DNA from: Candidatus Borrarchaeota archaeon
Lineage (GTDB): Archaea > Asgardarchaeota > Sifarchaeia > Borrarchaeales > Borrarchaeaceae
DNA: 6,272 bases
NCBI GenBank assembly: GCA_016840645.1
Contig: JAEORY010000246.1
Location: 1 to 6,272, forward strand
Direction of reading: 5' to 3'
Shown: positions 1 to 4,585 of the stretch, piece by piece
How positions within the stretch are numbered: the first letter of the stretch is position 1
Layout of the letters: the number at the start of each line of letters is the position of its first letter
The notes under the pieces: generated by a model
The model's database searches: none
Told to the model about the DNA's origin: nothing
What the model saw: only the letters and a program-made list of their open reading frames with translations
Made by a program: the position numbers and the translations under genes

Positions 1-164
1 GGTGCTTATGAGTAGTATAGAATTGATGTAGGAGAAGGAAAGTAGCTTCTTTGACTTTTAAATCAATCTTTCACTTTTTGGTTTTATTTGTATTTGGTTT
101 TTGACCTCCCTACAATGCTCCTGTAAAGGTTTCAGATTTAACCAAAATCCTAACCTTTGTATGC

Positions 165-296
165 ATGATAGCCACTGCCATAACTTGGCTTTTAGCATTG
201 CAGTGGGAGTTTTCAAACAAAGTTATAGGCTTTGTTTTTTTCGTTAGTATTGTTCCTGCTTTTATCCCTTTTCTTTATGATATTAAGCCAAACTAG
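165..296 (+). CDS. Possible small two-helix membrane protein (43 aa) or gene remnant
   Basis: An ATG frame of 43 codons ends at TAG 294-296. It reads as two hydrophobic segments, about residues 2-12 (MIATAITWLLAL) and 18-38 (KVIGFVFFVSIVPAFIPFLY), joined by a short polar turn. The frame stays open upstream to a TGA at 102-104 and adds plausible residues (VKVSDLTKILTFVC), but contains no start codon there. There is no Shine-Dalgarno sequence before the ATG. It may therefore be the 3' end of a frameshifted or decayed membrane protein gene. It overlaps the opposite-strand ORF 213-458 by 84 bases, so at most one of the two is likely to be intact and real. I do not recognise a family. Confidence 0.28.
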   Translation: MIATAITWLLALQWEFSNKVIGFVFFVSIVPAFIPFLYDIKPN

Positions 297-458
297 AGAT
301 TTGATAATAATCCATGTCATTTCAAAAAGTATCATTCCTGATAAGTACGAAATTCCTAAAAAACCCAGACTATCTAGGCTATCTATAAAATCTTCAAAGA
401 AGTTGAGAGTGATTACCGAAAGAATCCCATCAACTATTGCCCCACCAACTAAAAGCAA
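213..458 (-). CDS. Possible small membrane protein (81 aa, TTG start) or remnant
   Basis: The minus-strand frame begins at TTG (458-456) and encodes two hydrophobic stretches, about residues 1-18 (LLVGGAIVDGILSVI) and 32-58 (GFLGISYLSGMILFEMTWII). A basic, Asn-rich tail follows. The frame is open further upstream to a stop at 521-519 and adds a plausible helix start (QIILIHKQEIFGFY), but there is no ATG or GTG and no clear Shine-Dalgarno sequence. The basic tail lies exactly opposite the hydrophobic part of the plus-strand ORF 165-296, so it may be only its antisense image. The helix-rich core (opposite 300-458) is more credible than the tail. No family is recognised. A truncated gene lacking its real 5' end is a reasonable alternative. 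Confidence 0.3.
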   Translation of the reverse strand: MLLVGGAIVDGILSVITLNFFEDFIDSLDSLGFLGISYLSGMILFEMTWIIIKSLVWLNIIKKRDKSRNNTNEKNKAYNFV

Positions 459-480
459 ATAAAACCCAAAAATCTCTTGC

Positions 481-509
481 TTGTGGATTAGAATAATTTG
501 TGGTATAGT
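481..509 (+). promoter_or_regulatory. Candidate sigma70 promoter for the zinc-ribbon gene
   Basis: TTGTGG (481-486) and TATAGT (504-509) are separated by exactly 17 bases. The -10 matches five of six consensus positions and the -35 only three. It would give a leader of about 100 nt before the ATG at 620. The assignment is by eye only. Confidence 0.33.
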
Positions 510-604
510 ATTATAAGGTTATAAGTACAGGTTATCACAAGCTGGGTTAAACATCACAAGTTTCCTCAATATTGGATGACCAAAACTCTAACCAAATGAA
601 GAAG

Positions 605-613
605 AGAGGAGGT
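605..613 (+). promoter_or_regulatory. Strong ribosome binding site that sets the start at 620
   Basis: AGAGGAGGT lies six bases before ATG 620. It supports starting the zinc-ribbon protein there, not at TTG 572 or ATG 596 in the same frame, neither of which has a comparable site. Confidence 0.8.
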
Positions 614-619
614 CATCCA

Positions 620-946
620 ATGGCTTTCAAAGACAAGACGCTTGAATGTTCCGACTGTGGGAATGAATTCACCTTCAGTGCTGAGGAACAGGAGTTATTC
701 CAATCCAGAGGCTATACTAACGAGCCCAAACGTTGCCTCGAATGCCGTCAGGCAAGAAAAACACAGCGGTACGGAAACAATGGCAACAGCTATGGTAATA
801 GCGGATACGGCTATAGTTCCCCTCGCCAGATGTTTCCTGCAGTATGCGCCGATTGTGGCAAGGAAACCGAAGTACCATTCCAGCCACACGAAGACAGACC
901 TGTATATTGCAGTGATTGCTTCCGTAAAGTAAGAGCAAGCAGATAA
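620..946 (+). CDS. Double zinc-ribbon protein, CxxC-x17-CxxC type
   Basis: This 108-residue cytosolic protein has two metal-binding knuckle pairs. The N-terminal module (residues about 5-47) has C10-x2-C13 and C39-x2-C42 with a GYTNEPKRC segment, as in the probable zinc-ribbon family zf-trcl (PF13451). The C-terminal module has C76-x2-C79, exactly 17 residues, then C97-x2-C100, the pattern that names the CxxC-x17-CxxC domain. All eight cysteines are present, so both sites look competent to bind zinc. Between them lies a flexible Gly/Asn/Tyr/Ser-rich linker (about residues 51-68) like those of nucleic-acid-binding proteins. The biochemical role is unknown; nucleic-acid binding is an inference. 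ATG 620 is chosen because an AGGAGG site sits six bases upstream. The gene appears monocistronic, with a hairpin behind it. Confidence 0.9.
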   Translation: MAFKDKTLECSDCGNEFTFSAEEQELFQSRGYTNEPKRCLECRQARKTQRYGNNGNSYGNSGYGYSSPRQMFPAVCADCGKETEVPFQPHEDRPVYCSDCFRKVRASR

Positions 947-970
947 CCCTGGATTAGTCTGCGAAACAAT

Positions 971-1008
971 CATGGGCTGGGGACATCCTCAGCCCATGTC
1001 TATCTTTA
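971..1008 (+). terminator. Hairpin terminator candidate after the zinc-ribbon gene
   Basis: CATGGGCTGGGG (971-982) pairs over 12 positions, with one G-T wobble, with CCTCAGCCCATG (987-998) around an ACAT loop. The following TCTATCTTT is only moderately T-rich, so intrinsic termination is likely but not certain. The hairpin separates the zinc-ribbon gene from the next gene in the same direction. Confidence 0.5.
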
Positions 1009-1029
1009 GGTGGTAAGGATTCACTGAAC

Positions 1030-1036
1030 AGGAGGT
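1030..1036 (+). promoter_or_regulatory. Ribosome binding site that sets the start at 1041
   Basis: AGGAGGT ends four bases before ATG 1041. An in-frame GTG at 1035 lies inside this site and cannot be the start, so the protein begins at 1041. Confidence 0.78.
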
Positions 1037-1040
1037 GTCT

Positions 1041-1424
1041 ATGCCAGTGAAAAACAAGACAAAAACAATAGAATTCGGTGAACAAGATGAGGGCTTCATC
1101 AAGCAACTTGCTAAAGACATCGGCTGCTATTACTGTAAGGTTAATGAACGTACTTATAAACTGAATAGATTTGATTCTGATATTCACAGTGAAATGGGTG
1201 TTTTCGCCTGGGTTCATAAAGAGGACGACAATTGTTTCTGGATATCAACGAGAAAGATTTGGGTAGAAGAAGTCAAGGCCAAGGCATTAGCCGGTGGAAA
1301 GGCATCAGAAATAATTTGTTTTCCTAGAGATACCCAACATGCAGAAGACAGCGTAAGTTTTGACACAAAAGATGACTACCAAAAGACTATAAGAGCATTA
1401 AGTCTAATTAATAAAGCTCATTAG
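1041..1424 (+). CDS. Hypothetical protein, 127 aa, unrecognised family
   Basis: This is a soluble, charged protein with no signal peptide or membrane segment. The predicted order is a helix at about 15-27 (DEGFIKQLAKDIG), strands around 29-41 and 52-70 (MGVFAWVHK, NCFWIST), a helix at about 74-84 (WVEEVKAKALA), a strand at about 89-94 (SEIICF), and a terminal helix at about 110-125. This suggests a compact alpha/beta fold. The cysteines (C29, C32, C65, C93) include one CxxC-like pair, CYYC at 29-32, but there is no second CxxC to make a clear metal site. A strong Shine-Dalgarno sequence and protein-like composition support a real gene. It lies 94 bases after the zinc-ribbon gene, with a hairpin in between, so it may have its own promoter, though I saw none that is convincing. 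No function is assigned. Confidence 0.78.
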   Translation: MPVKNKTKTIEFGEQDEGFIKQLAKDIGCYYCKVNERTYKLNRFDSDIHSEMGVFAWVHKEDDNCFWISTRKIWVEEVKAKALAGGKASEIICFPRDTQHAEDSVSFDTKDDYQKTIRALSLINKAH

Positions 1425-1445
1425 CCTGAGATACTGAGCCCAATT

Positions 1446-1465
1446 TTCGAATCCACCCGCTGCCA
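1446..1465 (+). other. tRNA 3'-end fragment (T-loop, T-stem strand, acceptor strand)
   Basis: The plus strand has the exact anatomy of a tRNA 3' end: a seven-base T-loop TTCGAAT (1446-1452), a five-base 3' T-stem strand CCACC (1453-1457), a seven-base acceptor strand CGCTGCC (1458-1464) and discriminator A (1465). The bases before it (CAATT) do not pair with CCACC and no 5' half lies upstream, so this is not a working tRNA gene. tRNA 3' ends of this kind are the usual attachment cores of integrative elements, so an att-site remnant is a reasonable inference. Confidence 0.5.
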
Positions 1466-1471
1466 ATTATG

Positions 1472-1567
1472 TTTAGCCTCGATTCGCCCCTTCTCTCCCC
1501 CTGAGCTACGCTGCCAACCTCGTGATTGGCTAACTTTTGCTTAACTTTTAGCCTCATTTTTAGCCTC
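1472..1567. repeat. Three copies of TTTAGCCTC
   Basis: TTTAGCCTC occurs at 1472-1480, 1547-1555 and 1559-1567. The last two are only three bases apart and the first lies just beyond the tRNA fragments. The stretch 1425-1580 has no ORF worth calling. It holds these repeats, the two tRNA fragments, and a second 9-bp repeat CGCTGCCAA (1458-1466 and 1509-1517) that derives from the acceptor strand. The copies could be recombinase-binding arm sites or chance; I cannot decide. Confidence 0.35.
1492..1515 (-). other. tRNA 5'-end fragment (acceptor strand and D-arm), inverted
   Basis: The minus strand reads acceptor strand GGCAGCG (1515-1509), TA at tRNA positions 8 and 9 (1508-1507), D-stem GCTC (1506-1503), D-loop AGGGGGA (1502-1496) and GAGA (1495-1492). 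The last D-stem pair is mismatched (expected GAGC). No anticodon arm follows. GGCAGCG is the exact complement of the acceptor strand CGCTGCC in the 3' fragment at 1458-1464. The two pieces therefore look like halves of the same tRNA, lying in opposite orientations. The acceptor resembles some elongator tRNA-Met genes, but identity cannot be fixed without the anticodon. Confidence 0.5.
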
Positions 1568-1580
1568 CTTTAGTGTCAAC

Positions 1581-2147
1581 CTATACTTCAGCAGCCAGTT
1601 CTTGTCCTAACTGGTATGCCCTATCCATTAAGTCCCGATTGGCTTTTATCTCACCAGCTTCGGATGCTCTTCCATAAATCATATCGACTATACTAGCACC
1701 TAGGTATTCAAAAGCATCCTGAAATGCTCGGAGTGCATTTATGGCACCAGAAGTGAACGGATCTGAATCTTCGTATGTCAATATTATCCCAACTTGTTTT
1801 CCATTAAGCGCACTGGACTTCCCTTCTCCTAGGGCATACCATCGATCTATGAACAATTTTGTCTGTGCGGAAACATTGAAATAGTAAATCGGACTGGCAA
1901 TAACTAGCGCAGCTGTCTCTCGAATTTTCAGGTATAGCTCCTGCATATCGTCATTTATGACACATTTTCCACTGTTATTCTTTCGGCATGCTTCACATGC
2001 ATCGCAGGGTTTAATATCCATTCCATGTAGGTAGTAACTATCTACAGTTGCTCCAGCACTTATGGCGCCAGCGATAACATTCTGAGCTAAAGTGGCACTA
2101 TTACCATTTCTTCTTGGACTTCCCATAACCACTAGAATCTTTTTCAT
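1581..2147 (-). CDS. FMN-dependent NAD(P)H oxidoreductase, iron-sulfur flavoprotein type
   Basis: This 188-residue cytosolic flavodoxin-fold protein belongs to the NADPH-dependent FMN reductase superfamily. The N-terminal strand and phosphate loop (KKILVVMGSPRRNGNSATLA, 2-21) bind the FMN phosphate. SPIYYFNVS (85-93) is the second FMN loop, followed by the helix TKLFIDRW. Between them, C48-x2-C51-x2-C54-x7-C62 is the compact Cys motif of archaeal and bacterial iron-sulfur flavoproteins (Isf), which holds a [4Fe-4S] cluster. All four cysteines are present. Isf-type proteins move electrons in anaerobes and may reduce oxygen or peroxide; the partner here is unknown. The start at 2147 is set by AGGAG (2160-2156) eight bases upstream. 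A longer in-frame GTG-type start near 2204 would include the HTH coding region and is rejected. The ATG overlaps the TGA of the upstream HTH frame as ATGA, so the two were probably translationally coupled. Confidence 0.9.
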   Translation of the reverse strand: MKKILVVMGSPRRNGNSATLAQNVIAGAISAGATVDSYYLHGMDIKPCDACEACRKNNSGKCVINDDMQELYLKIRETAALVIASPIYYFNVSAQTKLFIDRWYALGEGKSSALNGKQVGIILTYEDSDPFTSGAINALRAFQDAFEYLGASIVDMIYGRASEAGEIKANRDLMDRAYQLGQELAAEV

Positions 2148-2308
2148 TTTCTTTTCTCCTTTGGTTTTCTTTTTCTCCGGTAGTTCAGTTCCAGCACTAC
2201 CCAATCATGCCCTAATCTCTTAGCCTTGATCACACCTTCTCTGGCTAATAGTCTGACTTGCTCTCACGAGAGTCCTGATTTCTCCGCAGCTTCTTTGGTT
2301 GAGTACAT
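2144..2308 (-). pseudogene. Excisionase/MerR-like HTH gene broken by in-frame TGA
   Basis: From ATG 2308 the minus strand reads MYSTKEAAEKSGLS, a TGA (2266-2264), then EQVRLLAREGVIKAKRLG, HDWVVLELNY and a Lys/Arg-rich tail ending at TGA 2146-2144. Apart from the stop, this matches the excisionase-type helix-turn-helix pattern (HTH_17 / MerR-like): TKEAA, GLS, the recognition helix xQVRLLxREG, then IKAKRLGxDWVV. The full domain would be 54 residues including the stop position. A CGA (Arg) to TGA transition would explain the break. The frame ends by ATGA overlap with the flavoprotein start, which marks it as the first gene of that operon. It probably encoded the operon's DNA-binding regulator. 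Readthrough, recoding or a sequencing error is possible but not shown. Other genes here use TGA as a normal stop (for example at 3885). Confidence 0.72.
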
Positions 2309-2384
2309 ACCAATATTTAGCTTCAAAATTCCAAGAAGAAACTCGCTCAGATTTTGATTATAGATTGGTCAAGTTGAACAGAAC

Positions 2385-2414
2385 GGTATATCACTTGCGG
2401 TGCTCAATTTTCAA
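2385..2414 (-). promoter_or_regulatory. Candidate promoter for the HTH-flavoprotein unit
   Basis: On the minus strand TTGAAA (2414-2409) and TATACC (2390-2385) are 18 bases apart. A perfect TATAAT (2362-2357) lies closer to ATG 2308 but has no good -35. Either could drive the pair. The rest of 2372-2452 shows nothing recognisable. Confidence 0.3.
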
Positions 2415-2452
2415 ACCTTTTCCTATCACTCCAATCCCAGACTTGTGTAAAA

Positions 2453-2566
2453 CTAGTTCTTTTCCAGAATAGAATTCACTTTCTCTCGTATATCTTCTTG
2501 AAATTTCCATCTGCTCCCTAACAAGTATTCATATTCTTCATACGCTCGCTCTAGTATATTTTTTTC
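2453..2566 (-). other. In-frame open extension beyond the lipoprotein stop codon
   Basis: Directly after the TAA (2569-2567) of the CAP-domain lipoprotein, the same frame stays open for 37 codons to TAG 2455-2453. It reads EKNILERAYEEYEYLL, GSRWKFQEDI, then REKVNSILEKN. The composition (Glu, Lys, Tyr, amphipathic helix) is like real coding sequence and like the protein's own style. It has no start codon of its own near the beginning. A recent nonsense mutation that shortened the lipoprotein from about 292 to 254 residues would explain it. Since the CAP-like core seems to end before the stop, the shortened protein may still work. Confidence 0.4.
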
Positions 2567-3331
2567 TTATCCTCGAATATGATCACCGAGATATGTAATA
2601 TAAAATATGTCTTCCGATTTATATACCCCGACCGCACCAAAGTCCAGGTAGGTCCAAAGAAAATGTTCTTCATATTCATTACGATTTTGCCATGCTAGAT
2701 GAGTAGCTTCAGCTATTTCATCTGCTGAATTATATCCCGTAGCCCAATAGACTTCTCGCCACCGTCTCTCATATTCGGGGTATAGAAGACCCTTGTTTGT
2801 TGCCAGATATATGCTATTCTCTTTTGCCCGCTTATGAAGGCTCTCTCTCCATGGAAGTATATCCAGTTCATTATCAACTCTATCTTTGTTTATTAATTCA
2901 AATAACGCCTGTTCTACATCTTCCTCGGCGATTTCCACTGCTTCCCTTAAGACAGTTTCGTACCGTTTGCTTAACTCTTCATACTCAGTGCCCAATTCTT
3001 GATGTTTAGCATTTAGCGTCTCATATTCAGTTTGTATCGCGTCATATTTGATATTTAATTCATCATATTCAGCACTGAGCTCTTTATACCTGTTTTGCAT
3101 AGCATCAAATTCGCTCTCCAAGGCAGTATTCCTACTGTTCAACTCCTCATACTGGGCTTGTAGCGACTCAGCTTCAGCTAATTTGTCTTGAAGTGAAGCA
3201 AGCTGGTTCTGTGCCGTACGCATTTCATTGCTCACTCTGTCATACTCTTGCTGTGGAATTCCCGAAGTACAAGATGTAGAGCTCAATATCATAACAACAA
3301 ACAACACTGATATTATGCCAGTTCTATTCAT
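2567..3331 (-). CDS. Coiled-coil lipoprotein with C-terminal CAP/SCP-like domain
   Basis: This 254-residue protein is probably exported and lipid-anchored. Residues 4-20 form a hydrophobic signal, and SSTSC places the acceptor Cys at 21; Ser at -3 instead of Leu makes the lipobox non-standard. Residues about 27-136 are a long heptad coiled coil with repeated units such as KYDAIQT, EYETLNA, KHQELGT and EYEELSK. Residues about 139-250 look like a divergent CAP/SCP domain: LINKDRVDNELDILPWRESL at the start, ADEIAEATHLAW in the middle, and FGAVGVYKSEDIFYITYLG as the closing strands. The usual metal-binding tetrad of two His and two Glu is not clearly complete. H166, E205, E222 and H223 are nearby candidates, but the alignment is by eye. 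The start at 3331 fits a good promoter and an AAGGGGGG ribosome site (3346-3339). A cell-envelope spacer carrying a surface domain is an inferred role. Confidence 0.78.
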   Translation of the reverse strand: MNRTGIISVLFVVMILSSTSCTSGIPQQEYDRVSNEMRTAQNQLASLQDKLAEAESLQAQYEELNSRNTALESEFDAMQNRYKELSAEYDELNIKYDAIQTEYETLNAKHQELGTEYEELSKRYETVLREAVEIAEEDVEQALFELINKDRVDNELDILPWRESLHKRAKENSIYLATNKGLLYPEYERRWREVYWATGYNSADEIAEATHLAWQNRNEYEEHFLWTYLDFGAVGVYKSEDIFYITYLGDHIRG

Positions 3332-3355
3332 TTTCAGTCCCCCCTTACGGTAAAA

Positions 3356-3383
3356 ATTATAACACCATTATACGTAATCTCAA
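3356..3383 (-). promoter_or_regulatory. Promoter of the CAP-domain lipoprotein gene
   Basis: On the minus strand TTGAGA (3383-3378) and TATAAT (3361-3356) are 16 bases apart. The -10 is extended (TGTTATAAT). Transcription would begin near 3349, giving a leader of about 18 nt with the AAGGGGGG ribosome site. Confidence 0.58.
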
Positions 3384-3445
3384 TGCCTGCAGAAAGCGAT
3401 TCTATTGGGATTGTATTGCGTGTTTGGAGCCAATTAGATAGAGCA

Positions 3446-3474
3446 GGCCTTCTCTGGTCAAATAGGTGAAGGCC
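3446..3474. other. Inverted repeat between divergent promoters
   Basis: GGCCTTC (3446-3452) and GAAGGCC (3468-3474) are perfect 7-bp arms around 15 bases. No T-run follows on either strand, so it is not a terminator. It lies just upstream of the extended -10 at 3489-3497, where a regulator could bind. Confidence 0.35.
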
Positions 3475-3480
3475 GGTTGC

Positions 3481-3502
3481 TAGGCATATGTTATAATGCC
3501 TA
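3481..3502. promoter_or_regulatory. Palindromic operator candidate over the DUF4177-gene promoter
   Basis: TAGGCAT (3481-3487) and ATGCCTA (3496-3502) form a perfect 7-bp inverted repeat with an 8-bp spacer. It covers the extended -10 (TGTTATAAT, 3489-3497). A dimeric repressor bound here would block RNA polymerase. This is an inference from position and symmetry. Confidence 0.42.
3489..3497 (+). promoter_or_regulatory. Extended -10 promoter of the DUF4177-like gene
   Basis: TGTTATAAT is a perfect extended -10 (TG, one base, TATAAT). No good -35 lies 16-18 bases upstream, which is typical of extended -10 promoters. Transcription would start near 3504. That excludes the in-frame ATGs at 3496 and 3502 as starts and points to ATG 3553. 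Confidence 0.5.
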
Positions 3503-3552
3503 TGTTTTGTTCATTAGTTAAATACAATAAAAGAAAGGGAGTTAGATTCACG

Positions 3553-3705
3553 ATGAAGGAATACGAGTGTGTTCAAGTTAACCATCACAATAGGGTTGCC
3601 AAGAAGATACAGGAGTATTTGATGAATGGGTGGCGACTTCATACCTATCAGGCTACGGGTCTGGGGACAACTGTTACACACTATCTTCTGTTTGAAAAGG
3701 GATAG
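3553..3705 (+). CDS. DUF4177-like small protein (50 aa)
   Basis: This 50-residue protein reads as the compact DUF4177 pattern. It has a first strand (YECVQV), a helix with AKKIQEYLMNGWRLH (residues 16-30), where the Gly-Trp-Arg-Leu turn is the family hallmark, and then a closing strand THYLLFEKG (42-50). The family (PF13783) is small, cytosolic and of unknown function. Start 3553 is preferred over ATG 3496 and 3502, because those lie within or upstream of the transcription start implied by the -10 at 3492-3497. The ribosome site AAAGGGAG (3534-3541) is 11 bases from the ATG, longer than ideal. The gene is transcribed divergently from the lipoprotein, and its promoter is overlaid by a palindrome, so it is probably regulated. 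Confidence 0.72.
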   Translation: MKEYECVQVNHHNRVAKKIQEYLMNGWRLHTYQATGLGTTVTHYLLFEKG

Positions 3706-3884
3706 TTGTTAGAGTTATCTGAGCGTAAAATCAAAATACTTGTAATTACTAGAGATAGACCTCAATATATGGACAATCAAATATTCAAACTTATTACAAC
3801 AGCTTGAAATACTGGTTTTTAGGCGTGCCGTTGCCCGTAGAATTCAAACCTGAAGCTTTTGTATTTATTCTTGAGTTCTCTTTT
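3706..3884 (+). other. Intergenic stretch with coding-like fragments in two frames
   Basis: Between the DUF4177-like gene and the end of the minus-strand membrane protein gene there is no complete ORF. The frame following TAG 3703-3705 stays open to a TGA (LLELSERKIKILVITRD, then RPQYMDNQIFKLITTA). A second plus frame reads YYNSLKYWFLGVPLPVEFK, then PEAFVFILEFSFSAL before TGA at 3892-3894. Both look moderately protein-like, as if one gene had been frameshifted, but neither has a ribosome site. No terminator is evident for either flanking gene. Confidence 0.2.
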
Positions 3885-4562
3885 TCAGCGTTGTGAAAAT
3901 CTAGATTTCGATTCGGCTGAGAATGCCAAATTATCAATTATTTGTGTATCCTGTTCTATATCTTCTTTTATTTTGCCTAGACCTTCGGCAATGGTAGTAA
4001 TGCGCTTTCTGTATCGTTCTTCGAGGAAGGAACTTCTATGACCCAGTACATTTGAAAACTGAACGGTCTGGTTCAGTAAATTGATTTCTAAATAAATACG
4101 TGTCAGTTGCCCTCGCAGATTTATGGGTAGCTTATACGCCGTTTGTCTAATTGCATCCCATACCTCACTTTTAAGGGGTAAAAGATTATCTCCTGTAAAA
4201 CCGTTGATTGTTTTCAGGTTATGTTCTATCTCAACAAGTAATTCAGATATATGGAATTTCACTGTTTCGTCGGCTTCTCGATGTATAGTAGCAGGCGAAG
4301 TATTAATCAGTTTATCGATACGCTCATTGATAGTGTTACCCTGTCGAGCGAAATCACTGGAATCAACTGATTTAGGTCTCCTCTTAAACAATAGAAATAG
4401 TATATCAACAAACGAGACTCGACGTTTATCAGCAAAACGTATAATCAGGTAAATAATTGAGACGGCTATTAAAACGCTTATCAGCAAACTGGCGATGAGG
4501 ACCAAAGCCAATTGCCACGATTGCAAAGCGTTCAAGAAACGATCAAATTCTAACCATTCCAT
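3885..4562 (-). CDS. Single-pass membrane protein with helical cytoplasmic domain, unknown function
   Basis: This is a 225-residue protein. Residues about 17-42 (a run of Leu, Ile, Val, Ala) form one strong membrane helix, followed by the basic stop-transfer segment RFADKRR. The N-terminus is short and acidic, so the positive-inside rule puts the rest in the cytoplasm. FVDILFLLFKRR (51-62) may be a membrane-surface helix. Residues about 75-215 are helical. They include EIEHNLKTINGF (111-122), a core LLPLKSEVWDAIRQTAYKLP (127-146), then LRGQLTRIYLEINLLNQ (149-165) and a charged coiled-coil-like end. I recall unnamed Chloroflexota proteins with this 'LLPxxxxVWD ... NLRxQLxxIYxEIxLLN' pattern, but could not search. 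A promoter 24-52 bases upstream supports ATG 4562. The ribosome site is weak (GCGAG). It is divergent from the 423-residue coiled-coil gene. Confidence 0.75.
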   Translation of the reverse strand: MEWLEFDRFLNALQSWQLALVLIASLLISVLIAVSIIYLIIRFADKRRVSFVDILFLLFKRRPKSVDSSDFARQGNTINERIDKLINTSPATIHREADETVKFHISELLVEIEHNLKTINGFTGDNLLPLKSEVWDAIRQTAYKLPINLRGQLTRIYLEINLLNQTVQFSNVLGHRSSFLEERYRKRITTIAEGLGKIKEDIEQDTQIIDNLAFSAESKSRFSQR

Positions 4563-4585
4563 ATTATTACTCGCTTTTCGAGCAT

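Noticed and set aside
232..462. Plus-strand ORF of 76 codons with a hydrophobic start
   Set aside because: Its hydrophobic start is another frame of the T-rich stretch used by ORF 165-296, and the remainder is Lys/Ser/Pro-rich and antisense to the minus-strand frame. There is no ribosome site.
642..973. Several ORFs on both strands over the zinc-ribbon gene
   Set aside because: They are shadows in other frames; the 620-946 frame has all eight cysteines and a strong ribosome site.
954..1217. Minus-strand ORF across the 971-998 hairpin and the start of the 127-residue gene
   Set aside because: It is antisense to a well-supported gene and has no ribosome site.
1446..1515. A functional tRNA gene
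   Set aside because: The 5' and 3' halves are on opposite strands and there is no anticodon arm.
2264..2266. Alternative genetic code (TGA as sense) to explain the broken HTH
   Set aside because: TGA ends the 225-residue gene at 3885 and the HTH frame itself at 2144, and only one frame would benefit. A simple mutation is more economical.
2797..3009. Plus-strand ORF inside the lipoprotein gene
   Set aside because: It is antisense to the coiled-coil and CAP-like region, and its composition is only a mirror of that coding strand.
3859..4452. Two plus-strand ORFs (3859-4041 and 4123-4452) opposite the membrane protein gene
   Set aside because: They lie antisense to a well-supported 225-residue gene with a promoter, and have Ser/Arg-rich shadow composition.
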